DNA of 64,000 bases, from NCBI RefSeq assembly GCF_019039105.1, contig NZ_JAHPIV010000002.1:186001-250000 (forward strand), read 5' to 3'. Position 1 is the stretch's first letter. The number at the start of each line of letters is the position of its first letter. The stretch comes from Desertibacillus haloalkaliphilus (GTDB lineage: Bacteria > Bacillota > Bacilli > Bacillales > KJ1-10-99). Under the pieces are notes generated by a model. The model saw nothing but the letters and a program-made list of their open reading frames with translations. It had not been told where the DNA came from and searched no databases. The translations under genes were made by a program, and so were the position numbers. Of the stretch, positions 1 through 8,547 are shown piece by piece.

Positions 1-16
1 ACATTAAAATTTCCAT
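1..16 (-). CDS. mrpC: Na+/H+ antiporter subunit MrpC, first 5 codons
   Basis: Only the extreme 5' end is in the window. Reading minus, an ATG shares its A with the TAA stop of mrpB and continues as MEILM, which is how Bacillus MrpC proteins begin. MrpC is a small NuoK-like membrane subunit of the multi-subunit Mrp antiporter. The identity rests on position in the mrpA-B-C order plus these five residues, so it is a context call. Confidence 0.7.
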
Positions 17-441
17 TACTTATCATCCTCCCCGATCGTTAAGATAATTAATAACGCGATTCCAACCACGACTAAATAGATACCTAAGTCAAATGGTAAT
101 GCCGTTGCTAAATGGACCTCACCAAATAGGGGAAGGTTAAAATAATCGTCAAACTGGTGTAAAAATGGATAACCCAATAGCATACTTGTTACACCAGTTA
201 AAATAGCAATTAAAAGCCCCGATGCAATGATATGTGTAAAGTTAAACGGCAGCGCCTTTTTAATCGTGGTCATATCAAAAGTTAAATACATTAACAACAA
301 GGCAGAAGCTGTCATTAGTCCCCCAATAAATCCTCCGCCGGGGTTGTTATGCCCGGCAAAGAACAAGTAAATCGAGAAGAGAAGAATGATAAACGTAACA
401 ATTCTCGTAATCGTATGGAGCATTACATTATTTGTCTTCAC
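16..441 (-). CDS. mrpB: Na+/H+ antiporter subunit MrpB
   Basis: A 141-residue membrane protein with four hydrophobic segments, the usual size and topology of MrpB. It carries the conserved glycine-rich loop HNNPGGGFIGGL near residue 31. MrpB is a non-pumping subunit needed for assembly of the Mrp cation/proton antiporter in the cytoplasmic membrane, which supports Na+ tolerance and pH homeostasis. The start is a GTG that overlaps the TGA of mrpA (GTGA), with a GGGAGG ribosome binding site inside the end of mrpA. Translational coupling with mrpA and then mrpC is likely. Confidence 0.95.
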   Translation of the reverse strand: MKTNNVMLHTITRIVTFIILLFSIYLFFAGHNNPGGGFIGGLMTASALLLMYLTFDMTTIKKALPFNFTHIIASGLLIAILTGVTSMLLGYPFLHQFDDYFNLPLFGEVHLATALPFDLGIYLVVVGIALLIILTIGEDDK

Positions 442-2855
442 ACATCTTCCCTCCCAGTCATTCGTAATTTAATTAAAGTTACAACACCTAATGCTGCAAT
501 CCCAAGTACTAATACTTCAAGTAGTGTATCAAGTCCACGGAAGTCAACAAGGATGACGTTTACCATGTTTTTACCACCAGCAAGGTCGTATGAGTTTTCA
601 ACGAAGAAGTCTGAAATTGGATTCATGTTATTCGTGTGACTCAATGCATAAGCACTTAGTGCTGTTAATGTGACCACTACACCGACAGCGACAGAAATGA
701 CGGCGTTTGTCATTTTAAAGCGCGGTGTGAACTTCTCTTTTCTAAGCTCCGGTAAATGATAAAACGCTAGTAACAATAGAACAACCATAACGGTTTCAAT
801 CAGCAATTGTGTTAGGGCTAGGTCTGGTGCTCTAAATACGACGAAGAATAGAGCGAGTAAGAACCCGATAATCCCAACGACGATAATGGCTGTAATTCGA
901 TGGTTGATGAATGGAATACTTAATGTTGCTGCAATAAATACAAACGTTAAAATCCACATATATGGTGAAATTTCCGCAACATTGACTGTATCGATCGTAA
1001 AGGCATTGTATCGATATAGCGTATACCCAACCATCAGCACTAAAAATGTGATCATGTACGCGAAATAATCACGTAATAACCCAGTCATTTGGATGTGAGT
1101 CACTTTTGTAGAACCTTTCACTAGCCATACAAGTGAATGGTCATACACATAATTTAACGGATCACGTTCACGTAAATATATCGCTGTTTTTGCCCACTTC
1201 TTCATTGATAAGAAGAATAATGTACCTACCACAATGACACCAATAGTCATAAATAGCTCCGTATTAAACCCATGCCACATATAAATGTTGACATAGAACG
1301 TTTCATTTGGTGCTAATAAACCTGGTAGAATGGCAGCCATTGCAGGTTCAATCAACGTATATGAAAGTAAATTTGGGAAAAACCCAAAAATAATTACTAG
1401 AGATCCTAAGATGATTGGACTAATAAGCATTCCAATCGGTGCCTCATGTACATGGCGATCGTAGTTTTCCTCTTTGAATTCCCCTGTAAATGTTTGAAAG
1501 AACATGATCATACAGTAGAGGAACGTAAACACACTAGCAATCCATGCGAGTACAGGGAAAAGCAGACCCCATGTTTCCATATTAAAAATATCTAGTGTGG
1601 CTGCATTTAAGACACCAGTAAAGAACATCTCCTTACTTAAAAAGCCGTTAAATGGTGGCAAACCGGCCATTGATGCAACACCAATTAATGAAATGGTAAA
1701 CGTGATCGGCATTATACTCATTAAACCGCCCAGTTTACGGATATCACGTGTACCTGTTTCATGATCGATGATCCCAACGGTCATGAACAGACTACCTTTA
1801 AATGTTGCGTGGTTAATTAAATGAAAGATCGCTGCTAGTGTAGCAGTCGTATACATCGTTGTATCTGTACCATAACCATAGTATAACGACGCAGACCCTA
1901 GCCCTAACAAACACATGATTAAACCAAGTTGGCTGATCGTAGAAAAGGCTAAGATTGATTTTAAATCCTTTTGTCTAACTGCAGATATTGAACCCCAACA
2001 TAACGTGACGATACCGAATCCAGCAACTAACCAGAACCATTCAGCGACACCACCGAATACAGGGGTTAAGCGTGCGACGAGATAAATCCCCGCTTTAACC
2101 ATTGTTGCTGAGTGTAAGTAGGCACTAACAGGTGTTGGTGCTTCCATCGCATCTGGTAACCAAATATGAAATGGAAATTGAGCAGACTTTGTAAAAGCCC
2201 CTAGCAAAACAAGGATCATTGCTGGCAAGAATAGTGGGCTCGTTACAATCACATCTGCGACTTCAATAATTTCACGTATACTGAACGTTCCTGTCATCAC
2301 ATATAAAAGTGAAAAACCACCAAGCATAGAAAAACCACCAAATACTGTAATCAGCATTGATTTCTGTGCCCCATAGGTTGATTTTTCACGGTGGAACCAG
2401 TAACTGATCAATAAGGATGAAGCTAAGCTCGTTAATTCCCAAAACACATAAAGTACAATTAGGTTATCAGAGATAACAACCCCAAACATAGCTCCCATAA
2501 ACATCAATAAATAAACATAGAAGTTATTTAATGACTCGGTTTTTTTCGATAGATAATAAATCGAATACAAAACAACTAATGAACCAATTCCCGAGATGAG
2601 TAATGCAAATAGTAGGCTTAATCCGTCAAGGTAAACCGTAAAATTAATACCTAATGACGGTACCCAAGGAACGGTTTCATGAATGACCCCACCATTAGAG
2701 GTAATGGGTAGAAATTGTAAAAAGAATACGAACAATGATAGTGGTAAAACAAGAACAAACCATCCAGTATGTATTTGACGAACATATTTATAAAAGAATG
2801 GTATCAAGATGGCTAATAGAAATGGTGCTAAAATAGCCCAATGTAGTGACGTCAA
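438..2855 (-). CDS. mrpA: Na+/H+ antiporter subunit MrpA
   Basis: An 805-residue polytopic protein related to respiratory complex I subunit NuoL/ND5. The conserved membrane glutamate lies in VFWELTS (E140) and the conserved lysine in FTKSAQ (K223), followed by the HIWLPDAMEAPTPVSA signature. The C-terminal part (after about residue 640) resembles the MrpB-like extension of long MrpA proteins. Together with MrpB-G it exchanges Na+ for H+ across the cytoplasmic membrane. The start is TTG, chosen because AAGGGGGT sits about 8 nt upstream and the N-terminus matches the family. A TATAAT-like -10 lies on the minus strand at 2938-2943 with no clear -35. The operon is typical of alkaliphilic bacilli. 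Confidence 0.97.
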   Translation of the reverse strand: MTSLHWAILAPFLLAILIPFFYKYVRQIHTGWFVLVLPLSLFVFFLQFLPITSNGGVIHETVPWVPSLGINFTVYLDGLSLLFALLISGIGSLVVLYSIYYLSKKTESLNNFYVYLLMFMGAMFGVVISDNLIVLYVFWELTSLASSLLISYWFHREKSTYGAQKSMLITVFGGFSMLGGFSLLYVMTGTFSIREIIEVADVIVTSPLFLPAMILVLLGAFTKSAQFPFHIWLPDAMEAPTPVSAYLHSATMVKAGIYLVARLTPVFGGVAEWFWLVAGFGIVTLCWGSISAVRQKDLKSILAFSTISQLGLIMCLLGLGSASLYYGYGTDTTMYTTATLAAIFHLINHATFKGSLFMTVGIIDHETGTRDIRKLGGLMSIMPITFTISLIGVASMAGLPPFNGFLSKEMFFTGVLNAATLDIFNMETWGLLFPVLAWIASVFTFLYCMIMFFQTFTGEFKEENYDRHVHEAPIGMLISPIILGSLVIIFGFFPNLLSYTLIEPAMAAILPGLLAPNETFYVNIYMWHGFNTELFMTIGVIVVGTLFFLSMKKWAKTAIYLRERDPLNYVYDHSLVWLVKGSTKVTHIQMTGLLRDYFAYMITFLVLMVGYTLYRYNAFTIDTVNVAEISPYMWILTFVFIAATLSIPFINHRITAIIVVGIIGFLLALFFVVFRAPDLALTQLLIETVMVVLLLLAFYHLPELRKEKFTPRFKMTNAVISVAVGVVVTLTALSAYALSHTNNMNPISDFFVENSYDLAGGKNMVNVILVDFRGLDTLLEVLVLGIAALGVVTLIKLRMTGREDV

Positions 2856-3192
2856 GTTTTGTTACCCCCTTATATAATTTGTAATTGAAGCAGGTCTTGG
2901 TTCATAAAAAAACCGATCATGTTCGAGGCTAAGACAAATTATATCCTAGATTTTTATTGCTTGCATCCTTTGCGCACCTTAAGCACAGCGTTTTCAAAAA
3001 GTTTATTAAATATGTAGGAAACCGTAAAAAAAACACAAAAAAAAATTTTTTCATTAGGTGTATCGCTTGCAAGTTTTTTGAACTCTTTTACTAAAAATGT
3101 AAAATCTGTGCAGTGGTATGTATATTTTACGTCTTTTTATCTCATCCTATACAAAAGCAACGTTGTGCAGTCAAGAAGATGAGGTGAGAGTA
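2856..3192. promoter_or_regulatory. Divergent intergenic region, mrp operon / small membrane gene
   Basis: This gap separates mrpA (minus) from the small gene at 3193 (plus). On the plus strand TTGAAC (3078-3083), 16 nt, TAAAAT (3100-3105) is a plausible SigA promoter for the small gene. On the minus strand TATAAT at 2943-2938 is a candidate -10 for mrp, but I cannot find a good -35. An A-then-T rich tract occupies about 3026-3051. No ORF with a ribosome binding site is visible in the rest. Confidence 0.4.
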
Positions 3193-3423
3193 ATGTTAAT
3201 GAAAAAGGGATTCGTTAGTCTTTCAATTTTTTTCGTGTTATTTGCAAGTGCCTGGTGGTTACATAATATAAATGAACGAAATATTGAAATGCTTCGTTAT
3301 AATGAAGCCGAACAAAACGATTTTGGGATTTTGGGTGTACAAGAGGATGATTACCGCCCAGTAGGCCCATTTTTACCTAGGGAATATATCCGTATTAATG
3401 AACGGGTTCATTATGTAGAGTAA
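3193..3423 (+). CDS. Small single-pass membrane protein, unknown function
   Basis: I do not recognise this 76-residue protein. It starts MLMKKG and has one hydrophobic helix at about residues 6-22 (SLSIFFVLFASAWWL), then an acidic and polar tail with PVGPFLPREY, so it is probably an N-terminally anchored protein with an outside tail. The frame is open upstream to 3118, but ATG 3193 is preferred because GAGGTGAGAG lies just upstream. A promoter-like TTGAAC-16-TAAAAT (3078-3105) and a strong terminator (3491-3526) frame it as a single-gene transcript. It sits between mrp and sda. Confidence 0.65.
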   Translation: MLMKKGFVSLSIFFVLFASAWWLHNINERNIEMLRYNEAEQNDFGILGVQEDDYRPVGPFLPREYIRINERVHYVE

Positions 3424-3490
3424 TTGCAAGACACCTCTAATAAAGTAGGATCTTGGCAAATGGTTATTTAGTTCGTTCATTGTTGTCAAA

Positions 3491-3526
3491 AAAAGCAATC
3501 ACCAATGGTAAGGTGATTGCTTTTTC
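3491..3526. terminator. Bidirectional intrinsic terminator
   Basis: A 14-bp perfect stem (AAAAAGCAATCACC with GGTGATTGCTTTTT) with an 8-nt loop. The A-run on one side and T-run on the other make it work in both directions, so it can end the small gene at 3193 (plus) and sda (minus). Confidence 0.9.
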
Positions 3527-3575
3527 TGTGTGTGCTATCAATACGAAGTCTAGCTCCCCGTGATCAATGATCTCA

Positions 3576-3716
3576 TTAAGAAGACAGCTTAAGCTTGTCT
3601 GCTAACGAACGACGTTTGATTTCTAACTTAATTAACTGTATAAAGTCTTCGCTTAATTGTAATTCAATTGCTTTATAATACGTTTCAATGAGAAGGTCAT
3701 CTGATAATTTTTTCAT
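3576..3716 (-). CDS. sda: Sporulation checkpoint inhibitor Sda
   Basis: A 46-residue ORF whose product begins [16 protein letters not shown] and contains [11 protein letters not shown], matching B. subtilis Sda in length and pattern (two helices joined by a short turn). Sda binds the sporulation kinase KinA and blocks its autophosphorylation when replication is perturbed. In B. subtilis its transcription responds to DnaA, and here DnaA boxes lie upstream (3765-4016). The gene lies beside yqeG as in B. subtilis. Its ribosome binding site (AAAGGAGGTGA, centred near 3743) is 24 nt from the ATG, with a 5-bp hairpin between, an unusual leader. Confidence 0.93.
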   Translation of the reverse strand: MKKLSDDLLIETYYKAIELQLSEDFIQLIKLEIKRRSLADKLKLSS

Positions 3717-3745
3717 TTTATTCTGCCGTTTGGCAGTTCACCTCC
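3717..3745 (-). promoter_or_regulatory. sda ribosome binding site with intervening hairpin
   Basis: Reading minus, GGAGG (3745-3741) is followed by CTGCC (3736-3732), a 4-nt loop and GGCAG (3727-3723), then AATAAA-type sequence and the ATG at 3716. Unfolded spacing is 24 nt; if the 14-nt hairpin folds, the effective spacing falls to about 10 nt. No in-frame start codon lies nearer to the ribosome binding site. Confidence 0.6.
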
Positions 3746-3764
3746 TTTATGATTACAATTATCA

Positions 3765-4016
3765 AGTGGATAAGAGTTGCTTTGCTTCATGTATGTCTGA
3801 CTCATATTTCTAATAGAAAATGGAATATAATATAACTTGCCACATAAACTAGTATGTTAAACCTCTTTTGTTATCAAAAGTCTACCATGAATTGTAAAAC
3901 GGAACAACCGTTCGATTTATCCACACATCGAGGTGGATAACTTGTTAGTATGTTGTTTACAATTGATGGAATTGTATGTAAGTTAAGGGATAATAACGTG
4001 AATAAAGTTATCCACA
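3765..4016. promoter_or_regulatory. DnaA-box cluster upstream of sda/yqeG
   Basis: Two perfect boxes TTATCCACA lie on the plus strand at 3917-3925 and 4008-4016. Two single-mismatch boxes lie on the minus strand at 3773-3765 (TTATCCACT) and 3940-3932 (TTATCCACC). In B. subtilis the sda-yqeG intergenic region is a known DnaA binding cluster that controls sda. The arrangement here fits direct DnaA control of sda and perhaps of the yqeG operon. The rest of the 3717-4214 gap shows no other gene. Confidence 0.8.
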
Positions 4017-4214
4017 ACTGTAGATTGCGACCGAGTTTTGTCGAAAAGTTTTTGGAATGATCCTAATGAAAGATAATAAAGCGAGTTTCAATTGAAAAAT
4101 AATCAAGAAAAGGATATACTTTCTGTTTGTAGTTCTACAAAGGTTTGAAAAGGCGCAGTACCTTATATTTAAGTAGAAGTAGAGAAAGCGTGATGGTTTT
4201 TAGAGAGGTGGGTT

Positions 4215-4733
4215 GTGGTGTTTCGTTACTTTTTCCCAGATGAATATGTGAAAAGTATTTATGAGATAGACATTGATGAGCTTGTTAGTAAGGGGATAAA
4301 GGGTGTGATTACGGATCTTGATAACACGTTAGTTGAATGGGATCGACCGAATGCGACACCTGAGTTGATTGATTGGCTTGAGAAAGTAAAAGCGAAAGGC
4401 ATTAACATTACGATTGTTTCTAATAATAATGAAATGAGAGTTAAGCAATTTTCTGAACCATTAGGAATTTCCTTTATTAGTCGTGCTCAAAAGCCGATGG
4501 GAAAGGCATTCCGTCAAGCCGTTCGTCAAATGCGACTGAACCGTGAGGAGGTCGTTGTCATCGGCGATCAAATTTTTACGGATGTATTTGGTGGCAATCG
4601 TTCAAGAATTCATACGATCCTTGTCGTCCCAGTCGCACGTACGGATGGTTTTTTCACTCGTTTTAACCGTAAGATGGAGCGAATTGTACTTTCTAAAATG
4701 AAGAAAAAAGGAATGATAGAGTGGGAGGATTAA
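4215..4733 (+). CDS. yqeG: YqeG family HAD IIIA-type phosphatase
   Basis: A 172-residue HAD-superfamily phosphatase. Motif I is DLDNT (nucleophile D34, D36), motif II is SNN (S69), the motif III lysine is in QKPMGK (K93), and motif IV is GDQIFTD (D118, D123). The family includes fungal GEP4-type phosphatidylglycerophosphate phosphatases, so a role in phospholipid synthesis is possible but not shown. The first codons are GTG GTG; either 4215 or 4218 could be the start, with AGAGGTG just upstream. The gene heads the yqeG-yqeM operon and ends 2 nt before the preferred yqeH start. Confidence 0.92.
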   Translation: MVFRYFFPDEYVKSIYEIDIDELVSKGIKGVITDLDNTLVEWDRPNATPELIDWLEKVKAKGINITIVSNNNEMRVKQFSEPLGISFISRAQKPMGKAFRQAVRQMRLNREEVVVIGDQIFTDVFGGNRSRIHTILVVPVARTDGFFTRFNRKMERIVLSKMKKKGMIEWED

Positions 4734-4735
4734 AC

Positions 4736-5845
4736 GTGGAACAAAGAGAGATCATTTGTGCAGGTTGTGGTGTTAAAGTTCAGTCCGAGGATAAAGCGAA
4801 ATTAGGCTATGCACCAGCTTCTGCAATGGAACGAGATGTTGTTATTTGCCAACGTTGTTTCCGCTTAAAGCATTATAATGAAGTTCAAGATGTGTCACTC
4901 ACAGATGATGACTTCTTAAAAATATTAAATCAACTCGGCCACACGGATGCACTGATTGTAAAAATTGTTGATATCTTTGACTTTAATGGAAGTTGGTTAC
5001 CAGGTCTTCACCGCTTTGTCGGTAGAAACGATGTGTTATTAATTGGTAACAAAGTCGATTTGTTACCCAAATCCTTAAATCGAAATCGCTTAATTAATTG
5101 GATGAAAAAATCAGCGAAAGAGCTTGGATTAAAGCCAATCGACGTCCAGTTAATTAGCGCAGAGAAGGGAGAGGGCATCCTCGAAGCAGCGAGTGTCATT
5201 GACCGTTTGCGTGGAAATAAAGATGTCTATATTGTTGGTTGTACAAATGTCGGAAAGTCAACATTTATTAATCGAATGATTCGTGAGTTTGGTGGTGATG
5301 AGGAACAGCTGATCACGACGTCACATTTTCCAGGAACGACACTTGATATGATTGATATCCCACTTGATGATGGGAAGGCTCTTTATGATACACCTGGTAT
5401 CATTAATCATCATCAGATTGCGCATTATATAGATAAAAAAGAATTAAAAGTTGTGACACCTAAAAAAGAAGTAAAACCGAAAGTGTTTCAACTCAATGAA
5501 CAACAAACCTTGTTTTTTGGTGGGTTAGCACGTCTAGATTTTGTTGCCGGTGAGCATACATCCTTTGTGGCGTATGTTTCCAACGACATTCATATTCATC
5601 GCACAAAACTAGAGAAAGCAGATGAACTATATGAAAATCATGTCGCGCAACTTTTAACGCCCCCAGGGAAAGAAAGTGTTGAGAAATTACCACCACTTGA
5701 AAAGCATGACTTTCAAATAAAAGACGAGCCTTGTGATATTGTTTTTTCGGGATTAGGTTGGGTTACCATCAAAAATAAAAATGTGAAAATCAGTGCCTAT
5801 GCGCCGAAAGGTGTTGGGGTATCGATTCGAGAATCATTAGTGTAA
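4736..5845 (+). CDS. yqeH: Ribosome biogenesis GTPase YqeH
   Basis: A 369-residue circularly permuted GTPase. A zinc finger comes first (C8, C11, C38, C41), then the motifs in permuted order: G4 NKVD (105-108), G5 SAEKG (141), G1 GCTNVGKST (168-176), G2 Thr near 195, G3 DTPG (218-221). The C-terminal region is the RNA/ribosome-binding part. YqeH is needed for 30S subunit assembly. The frame is open to a GTG at 4721, but GTG 4736 is preferred because GGGAGGA (4723-4729) sits 6 nt before it and the length matches the B. subtilis protein. Co-transcribed with yqeG. Confidence 0.95.
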   Translation: MEQREIICAGCGVKVQSEDKAKLGYAPASAMERDVVICQRCFRLKHYNEVQDVSLTDDDFLKILNQLGHTDALIVKIVDIFDFNGSWLPGLHRFVGRNDVLLIGNKVDLLPKSLNRNRLINWMKKSAKELGLKPIDVQLISAEKGEGILEAASVIDRLRGNKDVYIVGCTNVGKSTFINRMIREFGGDEEQLITTSHFPGTTLDMIDIPLDDGKALYDTPGIINHHQIAHYIDKKELKVVTPKKEVKPKVFQLNEQQTLFFGGLARLDFVAGEHTSFVAYVSNDIHIHRTKLEKADELYENHVAQLLTPPGKESVEKLPPLEKHDFQIKDEPCDIVFSGLGWVTIKNKNVKISAYAPKGVGVSIRESLV

Positions 5846-5875
5846 AAATAGTTGAGTTAAAGGATGAGAGAAGCT

Positions 5876-6709
5876 ATGGGGAAACTATATGGGTTATTAG
5901 GTCATCCAGTGGCACATTCACTATCTCCACTTATGCATAATGATGCATTTAAAGATCAGCAATTACCGTATCACTATCAAGCCTTTGATGTGGAGCCGTC
6001 GCAACTAAAACAAGCAGTTGTTGGGTTGAAAGCCTTAGGTGTGTCTGGATTTAATGTGACGATACCACATAAGGTTGAAGTGATGAAATACCTTGATGCC
6101 GTTGATGAAGAAGCAAAGATCATTGGTGCTGTGAATACGGTAGTGAATGAAAATGGTACTTTTATTGGCTATAATACGGATGGTAGAGGGTACTTACAGT
6201 CATTATTAACAATTGCCAATGATTTGTCTGATAAGCATGTTCTTGTGGTTGGTGCTGGTGGAGCAGCTCGGGCAATCGTGACTGTATTATCACAACACGA
6301 AACAAAGACGTTAACAATCACAAATCGCACGAAGGGAAAAGCAGAGTTGTTGGCAGATGAATGTCGTCGAAAGACAGCGATAGATATTGTGTCTCTAGCA
6401 CAAGCTGCTGAGAATATCGCCGGTTATGATGTGATCATTAATACGACATCTGTAGGGATGAGTCCGAATATTGATGATATCCCGTTGTCATTAGAACATC
6501 TTAAAGAAAGTGCAATTGTTAGTGATCTTATTTATAATCCTTTCAAAACAAAATGGCTTCACATCGCAGAAGAAAAAGGAGCGACAATCCATAATGGGAT
6601 CGGTATGTTCGTTGGCCAAGGGGCACTAGCCTTTGAGAAATGGACAGGAATAAGACCGGACCTAAAAAGAATGGAAGAAGTCGTGATCAAACATCTAGGA
6701 GGAAAATAA
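5876..6709 (+). CDS. aroE: Shikimate dehydrogenase AroE
   Basis: A 277-residue enzyme that reduces 3-dehydroshikimate to shikimate with NADPH. Substrate-binding serines are in HSLSP (S15, S17), the catalytic pair is K66 (TIPHK) and D102 (NTDGRG), and the nucleotide loop is GAGGAAR (126-132). An upstream ATG at 5864 lies directly against the AAGG, so ATG 5876 is preferred, giving the usual MGKLYG N-terminus. It lies between yqeH and yhbY as in B. subtilis and ends 1 nt before the yhbY start. Confidence 0.95.
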   Translation: MGKLYGLLGHPVAHSLSPLMHNDAFKDQQLPYHYQAFDVEPSQLKQAVVGLKALGVSGFNVTIPHKVEVMKYLDAVDEEAKIIGAVNTVVNENGTFIGYNTDGRGYLQSLLTIANDLSDKHVLVVGAGGAARAIVTVLSQHETKTLTITNRTKGKAELLADECRRKTAIDIVSLAQAAENIAGYDVIINTTSVGMSPNIDDIPLSLEHLKESAIVSDLIYNPFKTKWLHIAEEKGATIHNGIGMFVGQGALAFEKWTGIRPDLKRMEEVVIKHLGGK

Positions 6710-6710
6710 T

Positions 6711-7004
6711 ATGGCATTAACAGGTAAACAGAAGCGATTTTTACGATCAAAAGCACACCACTTGAACCCGATTTTTCAAGTTGGAAAAGGTGGGGTGAAT
6801 GAGAATATGGTCACACAGATCAATGAGGCATTAGAAGCGCGTGAACTTATAAAAATATCCATTTTACAAAACTGTGACCTAGATCGCAAAGAGGTTGCAG
6901 AAGAAGTAAGTGAGCGTACGAATGCAGAGCTCGTCCAGGTTATTGGAAGTATATTTGTTTTGTATAAAGAATCTACGGAAAATAAAACGATTGAATTACC
7001 ATAA
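6711..7004 (+). CDS. yhbY: Ribosome assembly RNA-binding protein YhbY (YqeI)
   Basis: A 97-residue CRM-domain protein. It starts MALTGKQKRFLRSKAH and carries the QVGKGGVNE motif (the GxxG RNA-binding loop near residues 24-30). CRM proteins of this size bind pre-50S ribosomal subunits and help rRNA maturation. AGGAGG lies about 8 nt before the ATG, at the end of aroE. It is part of a run of small ribosome-related genes. Confidence 0.93.
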   Translation: MALTGKQKRFLRSKAHHLNPIFQVGKGGVNENMVTQINEALEARELIKISILQNCDLDRKEVAEEVSERTNAELVQVIGSIFVLYKESTENKTIELP

Positions 7005-7044
7005 TTTTCGCTTAGCGAATGAATAATAGGAGCATGATCGGTCT

Positions 7045-7641
7045 ATGTGTAGAGTAGGAATATTAGGGGGGACGTTTGATCCGCCGCATTACGGTCATTT
7101 AATAATTGCTGAGGAAGCAAGAGTAGCCTGTCAGCTCGATGAGGTTTGGTTTATGCCAAGTCATATTCCGCCACATAAAAAAAGAGCTGACTTATCATCG
7201 AATGAAGACCGGGTCGAAATGGTCCGCTTGGCAATTAGTGATCATGACTCGTTTCATATAACGAAAATTGAACTTGAGCGTGAAGGACCTTCTTACACCG
7301 TTGATACGATGAAACAGCTTACGAACATGTACCCAACCTATCACTTTCATTTTATTATTGGCGGCGACATGATTGATTATTTACCAAAATGGCACGGAAT
7401 TGAAGAATTATTGGAATTAGTTACATTTATTGGGTTGAAAAGACCCGGATATCCATCACATTCGCCCTACCAAGAGAAGATCATTGAAATTGGTGCTCCG
7501 CAACTAGAGATCTCTTCAAGTGAGATTAGAAAGAGAACGGCCACAGAGCGTAATACAAGGTACATGTTACCGGACGTTGTGAGAGCTTATGTGAAGGAGA
7601 GGGATTTATATGGAAAGAAGTGTAGCTCTAGAGACGGTTAA
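7045..7641 (+). CDS. nadD: Nicotinate-nucleotide adenylyltransferase NadD
   Basis: A 198-residue nucleotidyltransferase that adenylates nicotinate mononucleotide to deamido-NAD. The N-terminal GGTFDPPHYGH (8-18) is the HIGH-type nucleotide site, and ISSSEIRKR (about 162-170) is the second ATP-binding motif. The start ATG follows TAGGAG at a rather long 12-nt spacing. It overlaps yqeK by 32 nt, implying translational coupling. Cytoplasmic NAD synthesis. Confidence 0.95.
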   Translation: MCRVGILGGTFDPPHYGHLIIAEEARVACQLDEVWFMPSHIPPHKKRADLSSNEDRVEMVRLAISDHDSFHITKIELEREGPSYTVDTMKQLTNMYPTYHFHFIIGGDMIDYLPKWHGIEELLELVTFIGLKRPGYPSHSPYQEKIIEIGAPQLEISSSEIRKRTATERNTRYMLPDVVRAYVKERDLYGKKCSSRDG

Positions 7642-8188
7642 AGAACACTTAACTGAACATAGATATGAGCATACTATAGGTGTCATGGAAACAGCGATAC
7701 AACTTGCTGAAAAATATGGAGCTAATGTAGCTCAGGCTGAGCTTGCTGCCATTTTTCATGATTATGCTAAATTTCGCCCTAAGGATGAAATGAAATCGAT
7801 TATATTGAAGGAACATCTGCGTCAGGATTATTTACAGTATGGTGATGAACTACTTCATGCGCCGGTTGGTGCACATTTAGTTAAGGGAGAAGTCGGTATT
7901 AAAGATGAAGAGGTCTTACAAGCTATTTGTTACCACACGACTGGCCGTCCAAATATGTCGTTGCTTGAAAAGATTATTTATTTAGCGGATTATATTGAAC
8001 CGGGGCGCTCATTTAAAGGTGTCGATCAAGTTCGTGAACTAGCACAAAACAGTCTAGATGAGGCGATTATTCAATCGCTAATCAATACGATCAACTTTTT
8101 AATGAAAAAGAAGCAACCGGTTTTTCCCGATACATTAGCGACATACAACCAAATGGTTAGAGATTTAAAAAAGGAAGGAAGGTCTTAG
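7610..8188 (+). CDS. yqeK: YqeK family HD-domain phosphohydrolase
   Basis: A 192-residue HD-domain hydrolase. Metal-binding residues are visible as H21 (YEHT), the H50-D51 pair (FHDYAKF) and the later HAPVGAH and CYHTTG histidines. YqeK proteins have been described as diadenosine tetraphosphate hydrolases producing ADP. The start overlaps nadD, with GAAGGAGAGG at good distance. The nadD-yqeK-rsfS order is standard in bacilli. Confidence 0.92.
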   Translation: MERSVALETVKEHLTEHRYEHTIGVMETAIQLAEKYGANVAQAELAAIFHDYAKFRPKDEMKSIILKEHLRQDYLQYGDELLHAPVGAHLVKGEVGIKDEEVLQAICYHTTGRPNMSLLEKIIYLADYIEPGRSFKGVDQVRELAQNSLDEAIIQSLINTINFLMKKKQPVFPDTLATYNQMVRDLKKEGRS

Positions 8189-8193
8189 GCTAA

Positions 8194-8547
8194 ATGAAAG
8201 AAAATCAAATGTTAAATTTAGTTGTTAAGGCAATTGACGATAAACGAGCAGAAAATATCATTGGATTGAATATGCAGGGGATTTCTGCCATTGCTGATTA
8301 TTTTATTATTTGTCACGGTAATTCTGAAAAACAAGTGCAAGCCATTGCTCATGAGGTCAAAAAAACAGCACAAGAACACCATTACGATGTGAAACGGTTA
8401 GAAGGATTTGATGACGCACGGTGGGTGCTCATCGACCTTGATGACATTGTTGTTCATGTTTTCCATAAAGATGAGCGTCCGTATTATAATTTAGAAAAAC
8501 TATGGGGAGATGCGCCTGCTATTGAGTTAGAAGGGGAATACAGCTAA
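8194..8547 (+). CDS. rsfS: Ribosome silencing factor RsfS
   Basis: A 117-residue protein with the RsfS/Iojap pattern: an N-terminal helix, then IADYFIICHGNSEKQVQAIA and the WVLIDLDDIVVHVF strand. RsfS binds uL14 on the 50S subunit and blocks subunit joining under nutrient limitation. AAGGAAGG lies upstream in the end of yqeK. Its stop shares an A with the next start (TAATG), so it is coupled to the S1 protein gene. Confidence 0.94.
   Translation: MKENQMLNLVVKAIDDKRAENIIGLNMQGISAIADYFIICHGNSEKQVQAIAHEVKKTAQEHHYDVKRLEGFDDARWVLIDLDDIVVHVFHKDERPYYNLEKLWGDAPAIELEGEYS

Noticed and set aside
3026-3051. A/T-tract as a regulatory element or terminator before the small membrane gene
   Set aside because: It is a simple A-run followed by T-run with little loop and no GC stem; low-complexity AT-rich sequence explains it.
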